DNA of 64,000 bases, taken from positions 15,874,971 to 15,938,970 of the forward strand of contig NC_049991.1 of the NCBI RefSeq assembly GCF_000003815.2, given 5' to 3'. Under the pieces are notes generated by a model, which saw only the letters and a list, made by a program, of their open reading frames with translations, made no database searches and was not told the DNA's origin. Below are positions 1-10,700 of the stretch, piece by piece (positions within the stretch are counted from its first letter, which is position 1; every line of letters begins with the position of its first letter). The position numbers and the translations under genes are program-made. Source of the DNA: Branchiostoma floridae. Lineage: Eukaryota > Chordata > Leptocardii > Amphioxiformes > Branchiostomatidae.

Positions 1-98
1 TGTTTTTGTAAGTGTTTGTCTGGGCTTTTTCATTCAGTACATGTTGTAATTGCTACCTGTTAAGTTGTGTAATTGTTTGTGACCTATGACCTGTGCAG

Positions 99-3000
99 GA
101 AAAGAAGTCCAGCTGAAGCACCGTGCTCCCGTCGTGGCTCTCAGCGTGATGGACGGCAGCAGCGTGCCCCTCCCCGACCCCATGGACGTGAAACACGAGC
201 GCGCGGACGCCCCGAACATGAGCGGCTCGCACACGGTGGTGATTGCCAGCGAGGAACAGTTCAAGGTGTTCACCCTGCCCAGACTGAAGGAGAAGACGAA
301 GTACAAGCTGACGGCCAAGGAAGGTGTGAGGGTCAGGAAGGTCGGCTTCACACAGTACCGCAGCCGAAGTGGTGAGTCTCGGAAATAGTAATTTCTTTGG
401 CCTGCTCTACAAGTGCTAGTTGGATTGTTGGGCTATTTTATAACGGGAAACCTTGAAAAGTAATGCATGGATTTTTGTCAATTATTTGGGTTGTAGGGGA
501 AGGAAGGAGTTGTTGAATTTAGATACAGAACTTGGATCTGAACAGTAGAGTATGTGGAGAAGGATAACCTCAAGCCAACTGTTGGATCTGAACAATAGTT
601 TGCTTTGGCAATACAGTGTGATGAAATGTCTTTTCTGAAGTTATAGCATTGGGGGCCTACTAAGGACTCAAACCCAAAACCTTTAGATTCTAAGTCAACC
701 CTAAACAGCTGCAGCCTATAGAATAAATGAATGAAATAAAATGAATGCACTAAAACTCTGCCTTTACCCCCTGTTGTTCCAGATGAGAAGGTTGTGGAGC
801 AGCACCTGAGTGTGGTGACCAACGTGGGCGACTTCCTGGTGTTCAGCGTCCCGCAGCTGCGCAGACAGGTGCAGCACAGCTGCATGAGAAAGGAGGACAT
901 CAACGGCATCACCTCCACCATCTTCACCAGGGACGGAGAAGGTACCACTTCCTCTTCAGGCAGATAAAGACAGCGCTTTCCAGAGATATTCTATATGTTC
1001 ATCAAGAGAGATGGTCAAAGTGTTTTTGTACAGTGCTACATATATTCTGTTTATGGGTGGGTACCGGTACAGAAAATTTACATACAGGTACGGTCCAGGT
1101 CCAGAAGATAGCCTCCACCATCTTCCTAAGAGATGGAGAAGGTACAGCCTCCTCTGCAGATAAAGATAGTGCTTTCCAGAAGAAAATAGGTCGCAAAAAA
1201 TGTTCTGGTGCAGTTCTGGTTTCATTCTGGTAAATCACAGTAAATTAAAGTGGACCCAGTTCTATCTGAATGATATTTGAAAGGTAGAAAATTATAGTAA
1301 ATAGTCAATTTTATTTCTTGATATAAAAAAAAAGTTTTCACATACTAGATTTGAATTTTTCTTTTTCATACATGAATGTGGCATTTGTTAATCTTGACAT
1401 TTTGTCTCCAGCGTTCTTCCTGCTGTCACCATCTGAACTGCAGCGGTGCACGTTGTCGGCCAGGGTGGCCGTGGAACCCCTGTGTATGCTAGAACTACCG
1501 GAGGGGGCCCGGCCCGCACCTCCTCCCGAACCTGAACCTGAACCTGAAGCAGCAGCCGAGGCTGAGGGGGAGGGGGAGAAGGCAGAGGAGGAGAAACCAG
1601 CAAGGTTAGAACTGGTCACAAACAAACAAACAGACAAACTGGCTTTAAATAATCCATCACGATGATCAAAACCAATCAAGAATCATAGCACTAGATCCCT
1701 ACGTGATTACGAGTGATTTTGTAGTTAGTGAACTGTCATGACCTGATTCCATACTCACGACCCTTCTCCTATTTTCCCTGCCTTCAGTGTGCCAGAGACT
1801 CTTCCAAGTGTTCCTGCCATCGTTGTAGAAACCAGCCCTCCAAACCCAGTGTAAGGCAGAGCTCTTGGCTAAGTTCTCCTCTCCGTTCTATCTCTCCTCT
1901 TGCCTTGTACCAGCACAACAGGAGGAGGGAAGCAGATATTGCCACTAATGCATGCTTTGTTTAAAGCTGGGCCTCTAGGCCTGCGGTTTAGTTTTTTTAC
2001 GCACTCCCTTTCTTTCAGTCTTACATGGTGATGTTAAGGTGTTGCAGGCCTCACATATCAATAACAGTGTCCAGTTCAGACAAGATTCTGTGATTGTCCT
2101 TTTGTCTGTCACAAAGTCTATTCTGAACATGGCACACAGGCATCCAGTCTGTTATGCTGTATCACCAAGCATGCTACAAAAGTGCATGTATCAAACATGC
2201 CTTTACTTTTGAGAAGAGGTACTTCAATAATCACTATTTGACAGGAAGGGTCATGCTTCTTATTGTTTGTGCATGGGCAGAATTTGCAAAATGTTTCTTC
2301 AGTTCTCCAGAACATGTCTCCAAAATGTCTTCTTTGCACTTTATAGCATGCATGCATTTAAAGAAAAGGCATAGAAACACCAAAAAGGCAGTTACTCAAG
2401 CAACTGGATATGATTTGGGAAACGGTCAGATGTTTCAGACAGCCATCCGGTGTCTTTTGTCAAAACGACACTCAGTGTCAGTGTCACTGACGAGAGACAC
2501 CGGATGGCTGGCTAAAACGGCTGAAAATCATATCCAGTTGCTTGAGTAATTGCTTTTTGGCATATCTTAGTACCTGGATGTCAAACCTTCATCGATGAAA
2601 GGCATAGAACTTGTTGGTTCCTTCAGCTAAAATGTTTGCCTGTCCCCCACAGTGAGGATGAGACTGAAGAAGTAGCAGCAGCTGCAGAAGAAGTGGCCGC
2701 AACAGAAAAGCCAGAGTCTGAACACGAAGCAGAAGGTAGGAAAACGTGTATAGAATACCCTCAAAAGTGTTTAGCTTTTGTCTTGGTTGACTGTAGTACT
2801 CAAAGTAAGATGGCAGATAAATCTGAACTTGTCAAAAGTACAACCATACTTGGCTAAGACAACTATCCTGAGGACTGACGCACTTGGTCTAGTTATCTAC
2901 AGATTTTCTCAGATATTTCTCAGGCTCATTTGACACTTATGTCTATGGTACACTGTACAAAGAAGGGCTGATAGTGCAGACGTTTCATGCTGTACTAAAG

Positions 3001-4767
3001 TTAATGTTAGTGAATTTGAATGTGTTTTGATGGTTTCAATGACAGATTTTAGATCATTTGTAAACTTTTAAGCAGATAAACATGTGACAAAATTGTTTTA
3101 ATGTAGATTGAATTGAATTTTTGCCAGGTGTGCTAGCTGACATCCAGAAGACCCTGGAGAACACCAGCATTCTGGACAGCACAGCAGACGAGTCGAAGGA
3201 TTCTGTCGGGGACATCACCTTAGATGAAATCAAGGATTACATTGCGTAAGTAAACATTGTCTTGACTGTTAGTAAGGAAATCACTTCTTTACATACTGTT
3301 AGTATGTGGTGTTATTTGCACATATTTTTTCTTGAACTAAATTGCTTCATTTTTACGTTGTCCTCGTGATAAGTGTGCTTTTAGAAGTGGTCACTTCTGT
3401 CAATTCCATTTTTTAGTATCATATCTTCAAGAAATGGCTGTTGACGTACTTCACTAAGACTTAAGACTGCTTCCTTGGAAGAAGTAGTAACTTGAAGATT
3501 TGACATGTTCTGCAGGTCAAAAGAAGGCCCAGATGAGAACAGTGCAGACAAGCCTGCTGTAGAAGAAGGTAAGTTTTATTTGATGCTGACTTTTCCTTTG
3601 TTTACAGTTCCCCAACATGAAACCTCAAGTTCAATTGAATTGTTTAATTCATATTTAAGCAGAAAATGCCATGCTTAGGTTTTTTAAAGTCGTAAGGCTT
3701 TAGTTCTAAAAGAGAACCATTGATATTTTAAGACCAATTAAATGCACACTTATATCTATCTTGTGTTTAGTAGGTGAATAGCAGAACTGTATTTATAGAT
3801 GAGTAAGCACTATTTTGATTTTGTACCACTGCCACATGACCACATTGTGCAGTGTGCACTCTACAGAGCTACTCAATGCTGCCTTACTATATTCCTGCTT
3901 TCACTTCGAATCTCTTCAATGAGCATTGGTCTTGGGGAGGATGAACTGCTTTTTTAGAAGGATTTACGGTCCATTAAAATGGTTTACTTGCAGCTAGACT
4001 GAATCTTACATGTTCCTCACAACTTCCAGACATGACTGCAAAGACTCTGAAGTGTCAAATGGCATGAGAAATTCCCTGTAGCATGTTCTAAATTTTTAAT
4101 AAGGGAAGTCTGAAAATGGAGGCTTTGCTGTGTTGTACTGTCAGACCATGAAGTCTGAGGCATGTGAGGTGTTTGGCATCTCGGTGGTGCAGTAGTGTGA
4201 CGGGTGCAATGTTCCTCCCATAGCCCCCAATGAGGAGGCTGGTGCAGAGGAACAAGCCAACAGCACGCAAGATGCTGTAACAGAAAACGCTGTAACAACA
4301 GACAGTGAACAAACAGAGGGAGACATTGTTGCTAATGATGAGGTCAGATGCTTGTATGGTTTGTGCGCCCCCCTCCCGCGCTCCCCCCTCCCCAACTAAC
4401 CATGCACTTGCATGCCGTCTGTCTGGGCACCTGTATCCTGTAGGTTCCAACTTGCATGTGGTGACGGTAGCGGCACTCACCTACCACTCATCCGTAGATG
4501 TTGCACCAGAGGGTAGATAGGATATTAACTCTGTGTTCCACAGGAGAAATCAGCAGTGTTGAAGCATGTCGTTTTGATATATGATTGGCACATAATGCAT
4601 GTCCACTCCATGACTGGTGCGTTGTAGTGTTTTATAAGTTGTTGTTTTCCTTATTTCAGATGCCGACAACTAAGACCACTGAACTAAAGGAAGGAGACCA
4701 AGAGGACCAACAAGCATCAGAACCACTGCAGGAACTCAGAATCACAGAGGGGGATGATGAGAAGTAG
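99..4767 (+). CDS. LLGL: LLGL (lethal giant larvae) scaffold protein, C-terminal part
   Basis: Lgl proteins are cortical polarity scaffolds; in the known family they are phosphorylated by aPKC and bind the exocyst/SNARE machinery. Nine exons are visible: 99-371, 783-941, 1412-1604, 1788-1850, 2653-2735, 3128-3245, 3516-3568, 4224-4342 and 4660-4767. All have GT-AG borders and compatible phases, giving 388 residues and a TAG stop. Family-typical segments are HTVVIASEEQFKVFTLP in the first exon, TNVGDFLVFSVPQLRRQV in the second, FFLLSPSELQRCTLS in the third and ITLDEIKDYIA in the sixth; this last one matches the conserved motif near the Lgl C-terminus. The propeller's N-terminal blades lie upstream of the window. 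The remaining tail is acidic and Glu/Ala-rich, with little expected conservation. LLGL1 and LLGL2 cannot be separated; a single pre-duplication copy is likely. The last acidic exons are supported by phase and splice sites only. Confidence 0.9.
1108..1190 (+). pseudogene. Partial duplicate of the LLGL exon 783-941 and its donor
   Basis: The intron after exon 783-941 holds a second copy of that exon's last ~35 bases plus ~45 bases of the following intron (original 908-990). The copy still reads ASTIFLRDGE in frame, against TSTIFTRDGE in the real exon, and is followed by the same kind of donor (G then GTAC) and by GCAGATAAAGA-TAGTGCTTTCCAGA-like intron sequence. No acceptor restores the rest of the 159-bp exon, so it looks like a pseudo-exon from a local duplication. 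Confidence 0.7.
2378..2567. mobile_element. Foldback MITE, family A (long terminal inverted repeats)
   Basis: The left arm contains GTTACTCAAGCAACTGGATA; the right arm contains its reverse complement with a few mismatches. The inner arms (CCATCCGGTGTC / GACACCGGATGG) also pair, so the element is an almost complete hairpin of ~190 bp in an LLGL intron. No coding capacity. Related copies are at 9123-9564 and, as a fragment, at 61065-61135. Confidence 0.75.
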
Positions 4768-5450
4768 TTGTTGAGAAGTAGTAGGGTATGAGCCAGGCAA
4801 GGCTTGTGTTGGAGGAGGGTTGACCAGGCGTAGCCTGCCCTGTGTAGAATCATGTTTGAAAATTGCTCTCGAGAATGATGTGAGAATGTAATAATGATGA
4901 AATGGCTGATTGATCAATGCTTACCATTCCATGAACTGAAAAGTTACTGATTCTGTAACAATTGTAGCCGAGATTCAGGATCGAGATGGTGGAAAAGAAT
5001 TTTTAACACCCTAACAAATATGAATTTTTCTGGAGGTCTAACCTGTTTGTATGGTAATGTACATTTTGTAGAATGCTGTGGTGGAGGCCTTGTCAGTATC
5101 GCATGAGGCTGCTAATTGTAATCACGGGATGATCTTTTGACTTGTAGTGTGCCGCACGCTTGACATTGTTTATGTGGCTACTTAAGCTGGAACTTACTTT
5201 TCGCTTGGGTGCTTTTTTTCCTTTTTGAGTATTTGTGTGGAACCTAATTGGTGATTTACTTGAAGACTGACTCCCCACTTGGGATGTCCCCATGATTTGT
5301 AGCTGCATCTGAGGAAGTGGTGGTGGTCGTGACTATGTGCTGTGTGCCGTGGTGTAGGGTGGAAATAAAATAAACAAAAAATTTTTATCGCAGACCTTTT
5401 TCTCAATGTACCAATGTTTTTATGGATGACGGAGAATAAATTTTGAAGGA
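4768..5450 (+). other. LLGL 3' UTR with polyadenylation signals
   Basis: Non-coding sequence follows the LLGL stop. AATAAA hexamers on the plus strand lie near 5364 and 5435; the first is embedded in a run of A-rich sequence. Either could end the transcript. Confidence 0.55.
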
Positions 5451-5975
5451 TTACAATGTAACCATTGTCTGCTTGTGGTTAAGAGTGACTTTTTACTTAG
5501 TTACAGTGCTAATAGTTACATTTCATAAGGGGAAGTGTTAACCTATAGGTTTGATTTCCTAAGACTTTGTGGAATTTTTTTTTTTTCAAAATGTGAACTG
5601 CATTAATGTCCCTAAAGTCCACTCATTTGTGGGGATTTTGACAATTTGAACATATTAAAAGAAATACATTTTGGGTGCATTGCTGAATTCAAATGGAACA
5701 TCAGGGTTTACAGTCTAAATTTTTCATGCAGTTTTTTTCCTGCTATTACTCTGATATGACCTTGAAGCTTTTCTGACCCTAATAAACTGATCACTAATGG
5801 ACCAGTTGAAATTGTAAAATCTCGTACAACCAGAGGTTCACAAGTGATGTTAACCATGAATATCCGGAAACACAGCCATGCACAGACACACACAATTCAA
5901 TTTCTCCATTTTTCATGGAGATAATGTAAAGTCCAGTCAGTAAAAACTACAGGCCAAGTAAGGTGACTTGTGTCG
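5451..5975. other. Intergenic spacer between convergent 3' ends
   Basis: AT-rich sequence between the LLGL polyadenylation region and the likely 3' end of the minus-strand QRICH2-like transcript. I see no gene or recognisable repeat here. Confidence 0.5.
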
Positions 5976-7717
5976 TTTATTCTGTCTGAGAAACGACCAA
6001 ACCCATTGCAGTGCAGTGACAAACAGGTAATATAGAATATTACAAAGTGCAGATTCCTTATAGATTCAACATTTTTTTAACTCCCCAAGTCATATCTGTT
6101 GACAGTGTTCAGAAGCAGGGAAATATGAAAATGGCACAAGCACATGAAGAAAGCAAGCAAGCAGCATAATACAAGACCAGTCGCAACAAGATCAACACAA
6201 TCATCCTAACGACTTTTCTACTTTAAATCAGACCAGTTTCTGAATAGAAAATAAGATCACAAAATGTATTGCTTAATTAAAACTGATTTTTTTGTTTTCC
6301 AGTGAGATTTTTTAGGCTAACTTTCAAACTGACATGAAGCATTGGATGAAAAAGTTTTTTTGTTTTACCTTACTTGTAGAGTGTCAAACACAAGTGCTAA
6401 CTGCAGATGTTTCACTTAAAACTTGACAATCAAAGGTACATTCCAACAAACTCGTCATTCGTATGTGATTGCACAGCACAAAATATGTGCATGACTCATT
6501 GTGAAAAACTACCTTAGTCATTGTCTTCAACATTGACCACTAGTATGCAACCTCTAAAAAGTGTGGTACTACAAATATAACATTCAAGACCTTCTGTACT
6601 TTGTTGCTACATGTACAAAATGTAAACTGAATTTCTGTCTGTCACATATATACAAGACAGGTGCACATTCAGTATATTGCACTTCTATCAGGTGCATAAA
6701 AGCAGAGTTGTGTAAAATCATCTTGATAAATACCCTAAATACTAATGGTTTCTACAGAAGGCACTGGTACACACAAGTGTGGTGCTATGGCAAGTGACCA
6801 TTGGCCGTGGCTTGAAAATCCTAAACTAAAATCAGTGCCAGAGAATGTAGTCAACATCCCTGGACACTGTTGGTGCATCTACCACTGCATCGTACATCAA
6901 TCATCTTTGGAAGCACATTCAAGCATTTGTCTATGTACAAATAGTTCATTCTTCATAAATTCATCTCAAGAATTTTGACTTGCAGTTATATTTTTGGTGC
7001 ATTTTTTTTCACATATACATGGCTTGTGCAGTGTGGCTATCCCTGGACAGAGTGCTGTTATAGTTTATAAATCATTAGCACACAGACAGAGGACTTGAGC
7101 AGCACAGTCAACATCATGGCTGTGAAATCAGCTTGTTTTAAAAGGAATTTACACATTTATCACAAAATAATGCATCTACATGTACAAACATTTCACAAAT
7201 ACGTTCACTGGAATCTTCTTTTGCATAGCAGCATTCAGCCCTGGCCCATGTTGGGATATGTACAGACACAGGCAGGTAATACAAACTGTCTTAGATACTG
7301 TACAAATGCTAAGTTTTACTACATCTTAAACCGGGGAAGGGACCACTTTGGTTACATAAACGTCTTTTAGTCTGGCTTTACATTAAATTGAACAAACAAC
7401 AATGTACACTTCTGGGACTAAACCAGGTGAGCTTCAAGTGGTGAAAATTGTTTAATGGTTACCAATTTGAAAGTTCTAATTGAGCTTGCCGAGACAGGTA
7501 GGTAGAGAAATTTGTCTTGAGAAATGCAAGTGGCTATTACAGTGTGGCTATGGTATCCCCATGAGAGTTGTTTGAAGTTATGCCGTAGCAGAGACTTCAG
7601 TCTTTCTGGCTCCGCTCCTTACCAAAGTTATTGAGCTTGCCGAGACAGGTATGTAGAGAAACTGTTGAGAAATGCAAGTGTGGCTATGGTATCCCCAGGA
7701 GAGTTGTGTGAAGTTAG
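5976..7717 (-). other. Likely QRICH2-like 3' UTR
   Basis: No ORF of interest on either strand. On the minus strand an AATAAA signal lies at 5976-5981, the best candidate end of this transcript; the region also contains the duplicated terminal coding block at 7478-7618. The extent of the UTR is inferred. Confidence 0.4.
7478..7618 (-). pseudogene. Duplicate of the QRICH2-like terminal coding end and 3' UTR
   Basis: About 140 bp repeat the adjacent block 7629-7758, which contains the true stop codon. The upstream block encodes TEVSATA then stop on the minus strand. This downstream copy also encodes TEVSATA then stop (TAA at 7578-7580), although the third bases of five of these codons differ. 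A possible AG acceptor precedes its coding part (minus strand, near 7620), so it could be a relic or an alternative last exon. Confidence 0.65.
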
Positions 7718-10700
7718 TTACGCTGTGGCAGACACTTCTGTCTGTCCGGCTCCTCCGCTTCTATCGTCTCCGGGTGTGGCTTGTCTCGTGGGGGGCGGAG
7801 AGTGCTGCTGCTCGCCCGTTGACTCGTCAATCACTTCTCGCGTCTGGGAGGTCCTGGAGACAGACCGACTCCCGGCGGTGTGCGGGCGGTGGTTGGAGGA
7901 GCCGGGCCGGGGAGACGTGGCGTGGGCAGACTGGGGCCGACCGGGCGGGGACGGGCGCTGGTCGGAGCGCGGGGAATAAGCTCCAGGCTTCTGCACTCGT
8001 CTCCTCTGGGAACCAGGAGACACTGGGCCCTTTGGTTGCTGTTAATGAAATGTAATCGTTGTAAAAAGTTGCTACATGTACAACATCTTATCCTGTATGA
8101 TTTTAAGTAAAGTTATTAATGTTAAATCTATTATGTCTAGTAACACGTAATAACTAAACTCAAAAAGACTCTATAGTAGAGTGGACCCATTCCTCTATCG
8201 CACTGCAGTAATCCCTCAATAAGACATCTGGAGTGACACTGTATTAGTTCAAGTTTCTGAACCTTTATTCAGCCTGCCAGTAAAGGTTCAGAGACTTGAA
8301 CTATGCGGCGGTGCAATAGATGTCGGTTAGCTGAGGAATGATTCCACTCTACTAAGATTTATGTAAACTCAAAGGAAAACTGTATTTTCTAACATGCTGG
8401 AAGGCAGTAGTATCATATTTACCTGTGTCAGGGTAGGGAGTCTCCCATCATCGATCTCCACACGACCTTTGTAGATGTGGCCGTCAGCTCCAATGATGTC
8501 AAGCTCCTCCCTGGAGTTGACAAAGCAAGTACATGTAGTAAGTTTATAATAATACACAACATTGTGCAACAAAAATGTAAACAAACATGGTCTTTGCTAT
8601 GAATATGGTGTTCGAATGATTCTCCACCGAGATTGTCTTCTTGTGTCATACTGCATCAGGTCAAATACTCAATTTTATTAGTCTTTGTCAAACAGCAAGC
8701 CCTTTTTTTGTACATGTAATAGCCACAGTCTAGTCAAGCAGCTCAGAATAGCCAAACTAAGTCAATAAACAACAGATAAATGCTGCAGTTTGAAGGCAAA
8801 TTCATGGACCAAGACCATCAAACAAAGGTACTGCTAGTGTGATTCAAGTAACTTATGGATACTTACTTGACGTGGAAAACTTGCACCTGTGGTTGCTCTT
8901 CTACTACATATCTGTAAGAGACAAAATAGTGACTTAATATTTTTGTGGGCACACTAAATTCATATCAGACATAGAAGAAGTTAACACTTTGAAAAAGCAG
9001 TCTATCGACTAGGCTATTGATTAGGCTGAGGTGTAAATGATAGGTGATAGAAAAGGAAAGGGTTGAAACAGAAATTCAATGTCATCTAAAACTTTGCTGC
9101 TGAATGTCTTTGACAGTTTTATGCCAAAAAGTAGTTACTCAAGCAACTGGATATGTTTTTGGAAACGGACAGACGTTTCGGATAGAATCCACTATCCCTT
9201 GTCAGTGACACTGTGTAGTCAATATTGATCATTCCAAAAGTAGTTCACTGACTGTGGGTCCCATATAGTTAAGCAATGAATACAAATTGTGTGGCCCAAA
9301 TGTGACCTGGAATGGCGCAGAATGGTTTGCAACAGATGTCGACTTGATGCAGGCCACTCAGTACAACCTTGAGGAGACTGTATCAAGTACCTTGTTTCCT
9401 ATTGGACATCCAAATTTTCCTTCAGCTCTTTTGCATTCATAGTTAGGCTATAAGAGACCAGTTTCTCCCAGATCACTTTAGTGTCACTGATGAAAGGTAG
9501 TGGATGTTATCTGAAAAGTATGACAGACCGTATCCAGTTGCTTGAGTAACAGCTTTTTGGCAGAGCTTATCAAGTATCAAGTTATTAAATGTGTAGTTAA
9601 CAGAAGACTCACTGTCCGCCAGGTGTGAGCTTGGTGAATCTCTTGTTGGGGTATGTCATCGTGTGGCTTCCTCCGCAGGGGCGCGGCTGGGAGAAGTATA
9701 AGTCATAGTCCTGTGGAGCGGGCTGTGCCAGGCTAGAATAGGAGATACAAAATGTCAGCACACAACTTCACATAGACTTTATCACTTTCTATTCAATGCA
9801 TGTTATTTCTCTGTATGTTGATAAGGACCACAGGAAGAACACACATACAATGAAAATTGTGGATCTGACTAAACAGTGTGCTCCAAAATACTGTTATGGA
9901 GAATTACATGCCACTAGAAGAAACTGCCTAACTTTTTTTTGCTTTTGTGTTTTACAGGAAAATGTGAGATTATGATACATACAGGACACTGACTCTCAAA
10001 AACTGGATTTATGCCTTCTGAGCCAGCTAGCACTGGACATGCAAACAAACATGATGCACAATTTACATCATTGGGGAAAAAAATTTTCATCTACTTTTTC
10101 TGATATGGAAAAAAAAGCAGATTCTGTGTAGTGTTTGGCTTTTTTTGCAGATCTAGGCAAGCAGACTTGTGCAGAGCTAATTGTTATCAATTGCACCGTT
10201 TACCTTCTATGTCTCCAACGATAGCTAAAGAAAAGTACAGACATCATCAGTAACTATTGCTCACATATAAAGGCTTATATAAAATGTTCTTGAAAAACAT
10301 TCCAATACCCATTTTCAACCTTTTTAAAAGTTTCTAAACTTCTTGAATTACAGGTAAAGCCAATGATAGGAGTGAGGGTCACCATCTAAAGCCTTACATT
10401 TGTATGTTTGGGGAGTGAGTCCCTATCTAAAGCCTTGTGATGGGAAAGTTGGCCCCTATCTAAAGCCTTACGATGGCAGTTATTCCCTATCTAGAGCCTT
10501 ACGATGGCAATGTTGGTCCCTAGCTAAAGCCTTACGATGGCAGTGTGGGTCAATATCTAAAGCCTTACGATGACAATGTTGGTCCCTAGCTAAAGCCTTA
10601 CGATGGCAGTTGTTCCCTATCTAGAGCCTTACGATGGCAGTGTGGGTCCCTGCAATGGTTGCAGCCTGGCTGTCTGACACTTGAGCAGTTGGTCCTTGCT

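Noticed and set aside
7665..8110. Overlapping plus-strand ORFs of up to 127 residues
   Set aside because: Antisense to the final QRICH2-like exon, whose frame and acceptor are coherent with the upstream exons.
10380..10640. CRISPR-like repeat array
   Set aside because: Units are contiguous and degenerate with no unique spacers, in a eukaryotic intron; it is a minisatellite.
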